Below are positions 1 through 6,296 of a stretch of DNA of 32,059 nucleotides, piece by piece (position 1 is the first letter of the stretch; each line of letters begins with the position of its first letter). The stretch covers positions 1 to 32,059 of the forward strand of contig JAGVNX010000070.1 of assembly GCA_020053055.1 (NCBI GenBank), read 5' to 3'. A program made the translations under genes and the position numbers. Source of the DNA: Candidatus Iainarchaeum sp. (GTDB lineage Archaea > Iainarchaeota > Iainarchaeia > Iainarchaeales > GCA-2688035). The notes beneath the pieces are model-generated. The model was not told the DNA's origin and did no database searches. It was given only the letters and a program-made list of their open reading frames with translations.

Positions 1-245
1 AATAAAAAAAGCAAAATTGAGCTTCTTTGAAAAAATAAAGCTCAAAAAAATCCCAGTTCGCCAAAAATTAATATCGGTTTGTGGCAACATATGACCGAAC
101 TGAAAAAAAGAAATGCGAGAGACATAGAACAATTCGAGTTTGTATGATTCAAAAACTTGAAAATATTGGCTACCTGCTGGCACAAAATCGGGAGATTTGA
201 GTTGGGGCAAACTCGTTTTCGCGCACAGTAAACTTGTAAAAAAAC
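1..245. other. Gene-free left edge
   Basis: No convincing gene is seen here. A minus-strand frame stays open to the window edge, and a short plus-strand frame of about 43 codons ends near base 200, but neither has a recognisable motif or a good start. The stretch is A-rich. It may hold decayed coding sequence and the promoter of the radical SAM gene. Confidence 0.4.
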
Positions 246-272
246 TTGCTATTTAATCATTATTTGATGTTT

Positions 273-1712
273 ATGCGCATTGCCCTTGTCCAACCAAATC
301 TTGATGAAAAGCACGAGAATCAAAAGCAGGCATATGGTTCTGCAGAGCGACCCCCAGAAACAGGCCTCGCTGTTTTGGATAGTTGGATTAAGAAATACTC
401 ATCTCAACAGCACAGCATTATTGTTTTGAACCCAAATAAGGCGATTGAAAAACTTGCAGAGGAAGCAGCAAAATTTGACTTTTTGGGAATTAGTGATTGG
501 TTTTCAAATCATGATAACTGCATTTTTTTAGCAAAGAAAGTAAAAGAAGCCAATCAAAAAATATTAGTAGCGCTCGGTGGTCCGAACGCTTCAATGATAC
601 CAAAAGAAATCTTAAACAATAACTATTGTGTGGATTTTGTTGTTTCGCGTGATGGCGAAGATGCTTTTTTAGGCCTTGTAGATGGCAAAGCAATTAAAGA
701 AATTCCAAATCTCTGGCACAGATTAAAAGAAAAGCCGTTATTCACTTTTCAGAAATACACTGATTTACAGAAATTACCGCTCTGGGATTTCTCGGATTTC
801 CGAGATTTGGAACAAAGGCTCTCGGCTTATTTAAAAATACAAAATTCTCAGCAAGACCCTTGGCTTGTATCTCCAATAGCCATTTTTAGCGTAAGAGGTT
901 GCATCAAGGCATTAACTGAAGGAATTTGTAGTTATTGCAGTTCATCGGAAACAAAAATTCGGTTGTTGCCAGCACAGAAATTTTGGAAGCAAATAAAAGT
1001 ATTGAATGACAAATATGGGGCAGAATATTTTTACGTTTGCGATGACATCTTTCCCATTTCTCCAAAATGGATTAAAGAGATTGCAGAAGCTAAACCACAA
1101 GAAGCAAAAGCAAGAATAAGAGCATATGGCTATTTGCCAATTCTGGCGGCATTGAAACAATCCCAATTGGAAGAAACTGCAAAAAACCTGAAAAAAATTG
1201 GAGTTTTCAACCTATTCTTTGGTTCAGAAAACTTTGATGAAAAAGTTTTGGCTCAAATGAACAAAAAAGGAATTCGTGTTGAAGAAACCACAAGAGTAAT
1301 AGAAACAATCGGAAAAGAAGGCATTAAAACCACAATCGCTTTTCTTTTAGGATTGCCGGGCGAGTCAAAACAAAGCTTGGAAAAAAATCTTAAATCATTA
1401 GAAAAACTCTTAGAAGCCGATGACTTTATAGAACGCTTGTATATTTCCATTGGAATGCCACTAAAAGGCACTCCTTGGTGCAAGCAACTTGAAACAAACC
1501 AGAAACTTACAAAAGATTACAAAAAAGAAACAGGAAAAGATCTCAAAACAGATGATTCCCCAAATTACAAGGAATTATCCCGACTTTCAATCAAATACAC
1601 AACTTCAACAACGCCACAAGAAATAAATGAATACCTCGACAAGATGATTAATTGTGCAAGAAAAAAAATGCCTGACTACAGAATTGGTGGTTTCTTGCTG
1701 GAAATAAAGTGA
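273..1712 (+). CDS. B12-binding-type radical SAM protein
   Basis: The protein has about 479 residues. The N-terminal third resembles the Rossmann-like cobalamin-binding domain of B12 radical SAM enzymes: it opens MRIALVQPN, contains a GGPNAS turn and continues with VVSRDGEDA. I see no DxHxxG cobalamin-ligand motif, so B12 binding is uncertain. The radical SAM core begins at SVRGC and carries its cysteines as RGCIKALTEGICSYCSSS, which is CX8CX2C rather than the usual CX3CX2C. Later core motifs are normal (DDIF, FFGSENFDE, FLLGLPGES). The ORF track starts at TTG 246. I prefer the ATGs at 267 or 273, because 273 gives the family-typical N terminus. The stop overlaps the start of the methyltransferase gene, so the two probably act together. 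The substrate is unknown. Confidence 0.85.
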   Translation: MRIALVQPNLDEKHENQKQAYGSAERPPETGLAVLDSWIKKYSSQQHSIIVLNPNKAIEKLAEEAAKFDFLGISDWFSNHDNCIFLAKKVKEANQKILVALGGPNASMIPKEILNNNYCVDFVVSRDGEDAFLGLVDGKAIKEIPNLWHRLKEKPLFTFQKYTDLQKLPLWDFSDFRDLEQRLSAYLKIQNSQQDPWLVSPIAIFSVRGCIKALTEGICSYCSSSETKIRLLPAQKFWKQIKVLNDKYGAEYFYVCDDIFPISPKWIKEIAEAKPQEAKARIRAYGYLPILAALKQSQLEETAKNLKKIGVFNLFFGSENFDEKVLAQMNKKGIRVEETTRVIETIGKEGIKTTIAFLLGLPGESKQSLEKNLKSLEKLLEADDFIERLYISIGMPLKGTPWCKQLETNQKLTKDYKKETGKDLKTDDSPNYKELSRLSIKYTTSTTPQEINEYLDKMINCARKKMPDYRIGGFLLEIK

Positions 1713-2464
1713 AAGACATGAACATAGCAGAAATGTGGGACATTTGCATAGAATTCAAGTACAACAAAAAAGCCTTTGCCAAAAGCTTAGACAAATTTCT
1801 TAAAACCCACAATGTAAAAACAATTTTAGATTGTGGAGGAGGAACTGGTTTCCCAGCTATAGAACTAAAAAAATTAGGCTGGGACATTACTTATTGCGAC
1901 GGCAACAAGCTAATGATGAAGCGCTTCCAAGAAAAAGTAAAAAAACTTCAGCTTCAAATTCCACAATTCTTTTCTAATTGGCTTGATTTAAGCAAAAATA
2001 CCACGAAAAAATTTGACGCCGTTCTCTGCAGAGGAAACTCTTTAATTTATCTGGATTCTTGGGATAAAAAACAAGTGCCAAAAAATGCTGAAGAAAAAAT
2101 CAAAAAAGTATTAAAAGAATTCTATGCCATTTTGAATCCGAATGGTTTGCTATACGTTGACATTGTCGACAAAAAAGCTTTTGGTTCGCAAAACTATTCA
2201 GCAACGCAAGAACTCGGAGAAAAAATAATCAATGGAAAAAAAATAAAACTTGTTTGGAAAATAAGCCATTCCGACAAGAAAAAAATTAGAACATGGAAAA
2301 CAATACTGGAAACTAATGGAAAAAAACAAGAATTCACATATTACAGCTATTTACTCAAGCCTGAAGAATTAATCAAACTTTTGAAAGAAACCGGCTTTCA
2401 CAGAGTAGAAGAAACAAAAATCAAAGGCGAAAACAATTACACAGTTTTCATCGCGTACAAATAA
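1709..2464 (+). CDS. class I SAM-dependent methyltransferase
   Basis: The protein has 251 residues. It carries a glycine-rich motif I (ILDCGGGTGFPAIELKKLG) followed by the acidic end of beta-2 (ITYCDGN) and a motif-IV-like VLCRGNSLIYL, as in class I (Rossmann) methyltransferases. The C-terminal half is beta-rich, as in small-molecule methyltransferases. The GTG start overlaps the upstream stop in GTGA; an ATG at 1718 is an alternative start. The 4-base overlap implies translational coupling to the radical SAM gene. The acceptor substrate cannot be read from sequence. Confidence 0.85.
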   Translation: MKDMNIAEMWDICIEFKYNKKAFAKSLDKFLKTHNVKTILDCGGGTGFPAIELKKLGWDITYCDGNKLMMKRFQEKVKKLQLQIPQFFSNWLDLSKNTTKKFDAVLCRGNSLIYLDSWDKKQVPKNAEEKIKKVLKEFYAILNPNGLLYVDIVDKKAFGSQNYSATQELGEKIINGKKIKLVWKISHSDKKKIRTWKTILETNGKKQEFTYYSYLLKPEELIKLLKETGFHRVEETKIKGENNYTVFIAYK

Positions 2465-2547
2465 AGAATCTGTTCTGGGCCTGCCATAAATTTTGCTGAA
2501 ATTGCCTGTCTTAAGATGGCCTCGGATACCAGCAATACTCAAACGCG

Positions 2548-2572
2548 CTGAAATAGTACCGCTTTATTTCAG
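2548..2572. terminator. Hairpin between convergent genes
   Basis: CTGAAATA and TATTTCAG form a perfect 8-bp stem around a 9-base loop. The hairpin lies between the end of the methyltransferase gene and the stop codon of the convergent PIN gene, which it overlaps. It could act as a bidirectional transcript end. Archaeal termination usually relies on T-runs, so this role is inferred. Confidence 0.4.
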
Positions 2573-3251
2573 GATATTATTTCATAGAACGGTTCTTCTT
2601 TCTTTTCTTCCAATAAAAAGAAATTGAGCTTGGGAGCTTTCACTTTTTGGATTTCTTTTTTTGCCTGGTTGATGAATGTTTTGTCATTGCTATAAAATTT
2701 TTTTAGTTCCTCTTCAAAAGAAACAAAAACAAATTCTGTGAAAATGCTTTTGTCGTCAGAATCACTGAAAACAAGTTTCTCTGCTTCTTTGAGAAATTTC
2801 TTTTGTTTAACAGTTGGCTCACTGGATTCTTTCATTTCCCGAAACTTGAAACCCAAATTTTTTTCAATCACTTCAACAGTGTTATTGATTATTTTTATTA
2901 CATCAGACCGCAAAACCAAAAACTTGTCAGCAGAAAAATCATTACCCAATTGCGCAAGAATAATTTTGTAAAAATTCTGCAACTTTGGATTCTGCTCTTT
3001 AAGACCATCAAGCTTTTTGATTTTTTCTTGCGCAGAAACTTGTTCACTAATTATTTTTATGACATCAGCCAAAGCAGCGTTGTAGTATTTCAAGTATTTT
3101 GTTTTAAATTCAATAAGAACGCTTTGCAGCAAATACAATTCGTCTGATTCTTCTTGATTTTTACAAAAATTGTGCGCTGCTTTATGCAAACGGTCTTGCG
3201 GATTGATTAATCCCATTACAATGTTGGTATCAATAGAATACAGAATACCAC
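2569..3251 (-). pseudogene. PIN-domain nuclease gene lacking its start (cut by IS200)
   Basis: The ORF track begins at an internal Met (3216). The same frame reads further upstream as RGILYSIDTNIVMGLINPQD, the hallmark N terminus of a PIN domain with its first catalytic Asp in DTN. Other PIN-like features are the Glu in SVLIEFKTK, the acidic SDSDDKSIF, and FYSNDKTF, which resembles the TNDxxF end of the fold. At more than 215 residues it is longer than a usual toxin PIN (about 130), with a charged insert in the middle. No ATG, GTG or TTG lies in frame between the IS200 right end (near 3252) and DTN. The insertion therefore seems to have removed the true start. Initiation at Met 3216 would lose the first catalytic Asp. 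PIN proteins are metal-dependent RNases. No antitoxin is seen next to it. Confidence 0.6.
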
Positions 3252-3293
3252 GTGAACTACCTGCCGCTGAAGCGGCAGGCGTCCTTTGTATCG

Positions 3294-3767
3294 TTAATTA
3301 AACGGTAGCAGTGTTGTTTGACTGGGTTTTTGTTTTTCTGCTTTCCAGTGTTTTGATTGGCTTTCTTCAACGTATTTTTTCATTGTTTCTGTTGTTACTG
3401 CACCTACGGTTCTGTGAAAGTATCCGTCACTCCACATTTGGTCTCCGTACAAGCCTTGCACTGAAAGTCTTACAGAATATTTTTGTCTGATGTGCCTTGA
3501 GCTTACTCCTTTGAATCGTTGCGCAAGCTCTACAATGGAATAATTTTTCCAGCTTGTAACAAAAATGTGCGCATGGTCTGGTCCAAAGCCCATTCCAACA
3601 AGCTCAACTTTGAGGTCTTGAGCTATTTGTTTAAACTCGCGTTCGCATTCTGCGAGAACGTCTTTGTCATTAAAAATCGCTCTCCTGTATTTCGGCGTAA
3701 ACTGAAAGTGACAGTTTGATTCTCCCACACAATGATTGTATTTGACAAGCGTTACTTTTGTTTCCAT
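3294..3767 (-). CDS. tnpA: IS200-type Y1 transposase TnpA
   Basis: The protein has 157 residues from the ATG at 3767. That start is preceded on the minus strand by GGAGTTGTTAAA, a good Shine-Dalgarno sequence. The ORF track's 188-residue version adds a non-homologous N terminus that reads through the left-end region. The HUH metal site is FGPDHAHIFV (His65 and His67) and the catalytic tyrosine is Tyr132 in MKKYVEESQ. MWSDGYFHRTVGAVTTET is typical of the family. All catalytic residues are present, so the element may be active. No tnpB gene accompanies it. A strong TCCGCC-GAA-GGCGGA hairpin at 3838-3852 lies in the leader and may limit expression, as hairpins do in other IS200 leaders. Confidence 0.95.
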   Translation of the reverse strand: METKVTLVKYNHCVGESNCHFQFTPKYRRAIFNDKDVLAECEREFKQIAQDLKVELVGMGFGPDHAHIFVTSWKNYSIVELAQRFKGVSSRHIRQKYSVRLSVQGLYGDQMWSDGYFHRTVGAVTTETMKKYVEESQSKHWKAEKQKPSQTTLLPFN

Positions 3768-3837
3768 TTTTAACAACTCCTGAGAAACAGAAACCTTTTT
3801 GAAAGCTTTCGCTATACAAAATAAGTTGGTAAGGCGC

Positions 3838-3852
3838 TCCGCCGAAGGCGGA
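3838..3852 (-). promoter_or_regulatory. Hairpin in the tnpA leader
   Basis: TCCGCC and GGCGGA pair around a GAA loop, with further partial GGC/GCC pairing outside. It sits about 70 bases upstream of the tnpA start on the minus strand. In IS200 such leader stems reduce read-through or translation; that role here is inferred. Confidence 0.45.
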
Positions 3853-3933
3853 CGTGCCACTGTCGTTTCTTACAATAAAAACAACAGTTAACTTGTAGAA
3901 AAAGCCCGCGATTCATCCATACGCTAAAGCGTA

Positions 3934-4032
3934 TCAGGGGTTCTCGCGGAAGGCACTAAAATTTACACAACCAGCAAACAAAATCAAAAATAATATTAAC
4001 CCAACAAATGCCAATATAAAAATAATTTTCAT
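3934..4032 (-). pseudogene. Truncated lipoprotein gene (signal peptide only)
   Basis: A minus-strand frame too short for the ORF track starts at ATG 4032 and reads MKIIFILAFVGLILFLILF then AGCVNFS. This is a textbook lipoprotein signal with lipobox FAGC. After about five more residues it enters the IS200 left end and stops at a TGA inside the end hairpin (32 residues in all). A 16-bp TATA palindrome lies about 20 bases upstream. The mature part is not found on the far side of the element, where a PIN gene begins instead, so more than a simple insertion has happened. Confidence 0.6.
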
Positions 4033-4047
4033 CTGATAAATATGCCA

Positions 4048-4063
4048 CTTTTATATATAAAAG
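4048..4063. promoter_or_regulatory. Palindromic TATA element, possibly bidirectional
   Basis: CTTTTATATATAAAAG is a perfect 16-bp palindrome. It sits about 20-30 bases from the minus-strand lipoprotein ATG (4032) and from the plus-strand TTG at 4088. It could serve divergent leaderless transcripts. Confidence 0.5.
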
Positions 4064-4087
4064 ACTATTTTTCATCGTACTACAATC

Positions 4088-4309
4088 TTGTCAACTTATT
4101 CAGGATTGAATATCAACGGCAAACAATACTGGCCATATGCTGTCTTCTATCACAAACACAAGCTTGTTTTGGCTTGGCATATTTCAGAAAATAGAACAGA
4201 ACAGGATTTTATCTGGTTGTTTCCAAAGCACGGAAAGCAAAAAAAACACAAACCAGAAAAAACCCCAGATAGTTTCTTAAAAACTTTGCACTATATTTTT
4301 TCTGTATAA
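4088..4309 (+). pseudogene. Possible DDE transposase fragment
   Basis: The frame has 73 codons with a TTG start. The stretch INGKQYWPYAVFYHKHKLV followed by LAWHISENRTEQDF resembles the part of DDE transposases after the first catalytic Asp, where the chain reads as a small beta sheet, then WH(I/L)S, then R. The usual DE before it is replaced by ST, and nothing after residue 50 fits the family, so if this is a transposase it is a broken piece. Alternatively it is an unrelated short ORF. Its last bases repeat a promoter-like block also found ahead of the gene at 15397. Confidence 0.35.
4265..4291 (+). repeat. Promoter-like block, copy 1
   Basis: CCAGATAGTTTCTTAAAAAC continues to TTTGCAC. Apart from one indel and one substitution it matches 15357-15384 ahead of the GIDE-like gene, where it fits a TATA box for a leaderless mRNA. 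Here it could drive hicBA, leaving a leader of about 150 bases. Confidence 0.45.
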
Positions 4310-4458
4310 AAAATTCAACTTGAAACCGATTGACTGGACGCTTGATTTTGGCTAAGCAATCCGGCCAGGGCGTTAAACAAAAAATCCAAATCCAATTGGA
4401 TCAAGGGAGTATTCAAAAAAGAAGCTTTTTTATTTTGCTTGCGGCATAATTTTTATTG

Positions 4459-4680
4459 GTGATTTTGTTGGATTGGAAAGTTGTTTTAGAAACAGACGAA
4501 GACGGCTGGATTACTGTTACTGTCCCTTCTTTGCCGGGGTGCATTAGCCAGGGCAAAACAAAAGAAAAAGCATTGGAAAACATTAAAGAAGCCATTGAAC
4601 TGCACTTGAGTGCATTGGCAGAAGAAGGCGTCCCATTAAAAGACAAAAAAGAAGTCGCAATGGTAAACGTTTGCATATGA
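4459..4680 (+). CDS. hicB: HicB-family antitoxin
   Basis: The protein is about 73 residues with the HicB partial RNase H-like fold: WKVVLETDEDGWITVTVPSL, then PGCISQGKTKEKALENIKEAIELHL. It neutralises the downstream HicA toxin and probably binds its own promoter, although no DNA-binding tail is present at this length. The start is ambiguous: TTG 4456, GTG 4459 and TTG 4468 are all in frame and no Shine-Dalgarno is evident. The stop overlaps the hicA start in ATGA. The order antitoxin-then-toxin is the reverse of the E. coli hicAB order. Confidence 0.85.
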   Translation: MILLDWKVVLETDEDGWITVTVPSLPGCISQGKTKEKALENIKEAIELHLSALAEEGVPLKDKKEVAMVNVCI

Positions 4681-4883
4681 AACTGCCAATAATTTCAGGA
4701 AAAGAACTAACAAAAATCTTGTTAAAAAAAGGTTATTGGATTAAAGACCATAAAGGCAGCCACATTCACTTGAGGCATGCAACAAAAAGGCCCATTACAG
4801 TTCCAAACCACAAAACCATTTCAAAAGGAACACTAAAAGAAATCATAAAAGTAACAGAATTAAAACCAGAAGACTTCGAATAA
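4677..4883 (+). CDS. hicA: HicA-family mRNA interferase toxin
   Basis: The protein has 68 residues from ATG 4677; the ORF-track TTG two codons earlier is unlikely because ATG overlaps the hicB stop. It has the dsRBD-like HicA fold: SGKELTKILLKKGYWIKDHK, then GSHIHLRH with the catalytic His in the GSH motif, then ITVPNHKTISKGTLKEIIK. HicA toxins cleave mRNA and are held in check by HicB. The gene looks intact. Confidence 0.88.
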   Translation: MKLPIISGKELTKILLKKGYWIKDHKGSHIHLRHATKRPITVPNHKTISKGTLKEIIKVTELKPEDFE

Positions 4884-5104
4884 CGCCCTGAAAGATGAAT
4901 TTAAAAAATCAGCCCAGCAGGGAGATTGGATTGGTTTCCTTGGTACTTGAACTATAGCAAACCGCTTATATTTTTGAACTTTTATTGGCGGTTTGTTATA
5001 TGCAAAAAGCAATTCAAATGTTCAAATACATAGGCTTTTTGCTATAATTGCATATTGTTTCGGCCAGGGCGTCATTCCTTTTTAATACTGTTAACTGTCC
5101 TTTG
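4884..5104. other. Intergenic region with competing stem-loops
   Basis: This lies between the ends of hicA and the aldo/keto reductase gene. CAAACCGC (4958-4965) pairs with GCGGTTTG (4988-4995). GCAAAAAGC (5002-5010) pairs with GCTTTTTGC (5034-5042). TATGCAA (4999-5005) could instead pair with TTGCATA (5048-5054), competing with the second stem. It could be a terminator region, a small RNA or a decayed element end; no gene is seen. Confidence 0.4.
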
Positions 5105-5965
5105 TTATTTGAAAATGTTTCCAATAAAATTGTTTCTGCTGTCTTCAAATTCTGCAAAAAAAGGCGCTATTATTCTCTGGTTTTTGTTGAGCAAATCAAT
5201 TGTTTTTTCATCTTCTTTTGACAATTGCCAATCAAAAACCAGCATATTTTCTTCCAAATGCTGCCTTGAACTTGCTTTGGGAATGGCAACAGCGCCTTTC
5301 TGCAAAACCCATTTGAGGCAGACTTGTGCTGGAGTTTTGCCATATTTTTTTGCAGCGATTTTTATTGCTGAATCTTCAAGAACATTGCCTCTGCCGAGAG
5401 GCGAGTAGGCAGTGAAAACAATTCCTTTTTTCGTGCAATAATCAGACAGTTCTTTTTGGTAAAGATGCGGGTGAAATTCGCATTGGTTGTTTGCAATTTC
5501 AATGCCAAGGCTTTTTGCTTTTGGCAATGCTTCTTCCAAATGCCTTATTGTAAAATTGCTTACTCCGCAGGACTTAACCAGGCCCTGTTTTTGGAGTTCC
5601 GCAAAAGCGTTCAGGGTGCCTTCAATTGGAATCTTTTTATTTGGCCAGTGTATGAGATACAAATCAAGGTAATCCGTGCCAAGCTCGGCAAGGGTTTTTT
5701 TGCAGGCTTTCAAGATTTTTTCAAATTTAAGGTTTTTCATCCAGGCTTTGGAAGTGATAAAAAGTTTTTCTCTTGGAAAGCCTTTTATTGAAGCGCCGAT
5801 TTCTTTTTGGTTTCCATAAATTTCCGCTGTATCAATGTGGGCATAGCCTATTTCAAGTGCGGTTTTAACTGTGTCCCTGCACTTTTTGCCGGTTAATTGC
5901 CATGTGCCCAGGCCAAGCAAGGGGATTGAATTTCCATTTTTGAATTTTGCAGTCGGGATTTGCAT
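5105..5965 (-). CDS. aldo/keto reductase
   Basis: The protein has 286 residues from ATG 5965. The ORF track's extra 34 residues are not conserved-looking, and a TATA-like TTTAAAAT/AATT stretch lies about 30-35 bases upstream, so the mRNA is probably leaderless. It is a (beta/alpha)8 NAD(P)H-dependent oxidoreductase with the full catalytic tetrad: Asp45 and Tyr50 in IDTAEIYGN, Lys73 in ITSKAW and His106 in YLIHWPNK. GVSNF and the C-terminal IPKASS nucleotide-binding segment are present. Enzymes of this type reduce aldehydes and ketones such as 2,5-diketo-gluconate or methylglyoxal. The physiological substrate is not evident. Confidence 0.93.
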   Translation of the reverse strand: MQIPTAKFKNGNSIPLLGLGTWQLTGKKCRDTVKTALEIGYAHIDTAEIYGNQKEIGASIKGFPREKLFITSKAWMKNLKFEKILKACKKTLAELGTDYLDLYLIHWPNKKIPIEGTLNAFAELQKQGLVKSCGVSNFTIRHLEEALPKAKSLGIEIANNQCEFHPHLYQKELSDYCTKKGIVFTAYSPLGRGNVLEDSAIKIAAKKYGKTPAQVCLKWVLQKGAVAIPKASSRQHLEENMLVFDWQLSKEDEKTIDLLNKNQRIIAPFFAEFEDSRNNFIGNIFK

Positions 5966-6131
5966 GCTTACCGCACACAAATAAGCTGGCAAATTAATTT
6001 TAAATCCAATAATTCCACTGGTTTTAGCCAGTGGCCTGAATCCTTGCAGGGAATTATTGTCTGTCAAGAACCTTTCATGTCGCCGAATTTATTCTGCTGT
6101 TCTTGGCATTAACGCAAAATTTATGCAAAAA

Positions 6132-6146
6132 TTTTTATATTATAAT
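6132..6146 (+). promoter_or_regulatory. TATA element of the PRC/MgtE-NRAMP operon
   Basis: TTTTTATATTATAATGC is a strong archaeal TATA-like sequence. A start about 25 bases on would leave a leader of roughly 130 bases before GTG 6297, unusual in a window where most genes look leaderless. The leader includes a long palindrome. Confidence 0.45.
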
Positions 6147-6231
6147 GCACTTTAGTTTATAGAATTTTTTTGTTCAAAGATTAAAAGCCGTTTGGCTTGC
6201 CTTTTGTTCTAGAAAATGTTTATCAAAGATT

Positions 6232-6290
6232 CGGGTTCTTTTTCTTTGGGCAACTTGCACTTTCTTTTTCTTTGAAAGAAAAAGAAAGGA
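6232..6290. repeat. Dispersed palindromic repeat, copy 1
   Basis: TTCTTTTTCTTTGGGCAACT leads into CTTTCTTTTTCTTT (6260-6273), one G, then the exact reverse complement (6275-6288). Related copies occur at 17742-17780 and 17807-17863. The right arm ends two or three bases before the AGGGG that precedes the GTG start, so the stem could mask initiation. Confidence 0.6.
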
Positions 6291-6296
6291 TAGGGG

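Larger units (their letters stand above)
3252..3955 (-). mobile_element. IS200-type insertion sequence (tnpA only)
   Basis: The element is about 700 bp, the size expected of IS200 elements, with one transposase gene on the minus strand and a hairpin at each end. The right end is the 9-bp stem CCTGCCGCT/AGCGGCAGG at 3260-3279, followed on the minus strand by TAGTTCAC. The left end at 3906-3949 has an inner ATACGCT/AGCGTAT stem inside an outer CCGCGA/TCGCGG stem. IS200/IS605 elements move as single strands through such hairpins and leave no target duplication. Exact borders are estimated. A PIN gene on one side and a lipoprotein stub on the other both lack part of their sequence. Confidence 0.8.
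4366..4890. repeat. Inverted repeats framing hicBA
   Basis: CAGGGCGTTA at 4366-4375 is the exact reverse complement of TAACGCCCTG at 4881-4890, whose TAA is the hicA stop codon. In addition the 12-mer CGGCCAGGGCGT occurs at 4362-4373 and again as a direct copy at 5061-5072, beyond the module. The pattern resembles the borders of a small cassette, though the repeats are short. Confidence 0.4.

Noticed and set aside
1-200. Minus-strand frame open to the left edge as a partial gene
   Set aside because: No start, no motif, and the Phe/Leu-rich reading is what A-rich sequence gives on the opposite strand.
3904-3950. Second IS605-type end or TnpB guide-RNA scaffold remnant
   Set aside because: The distance to the right end (about 700 bp) makes it simplest as the left end of the same IS200; no tnpB sequence is present.
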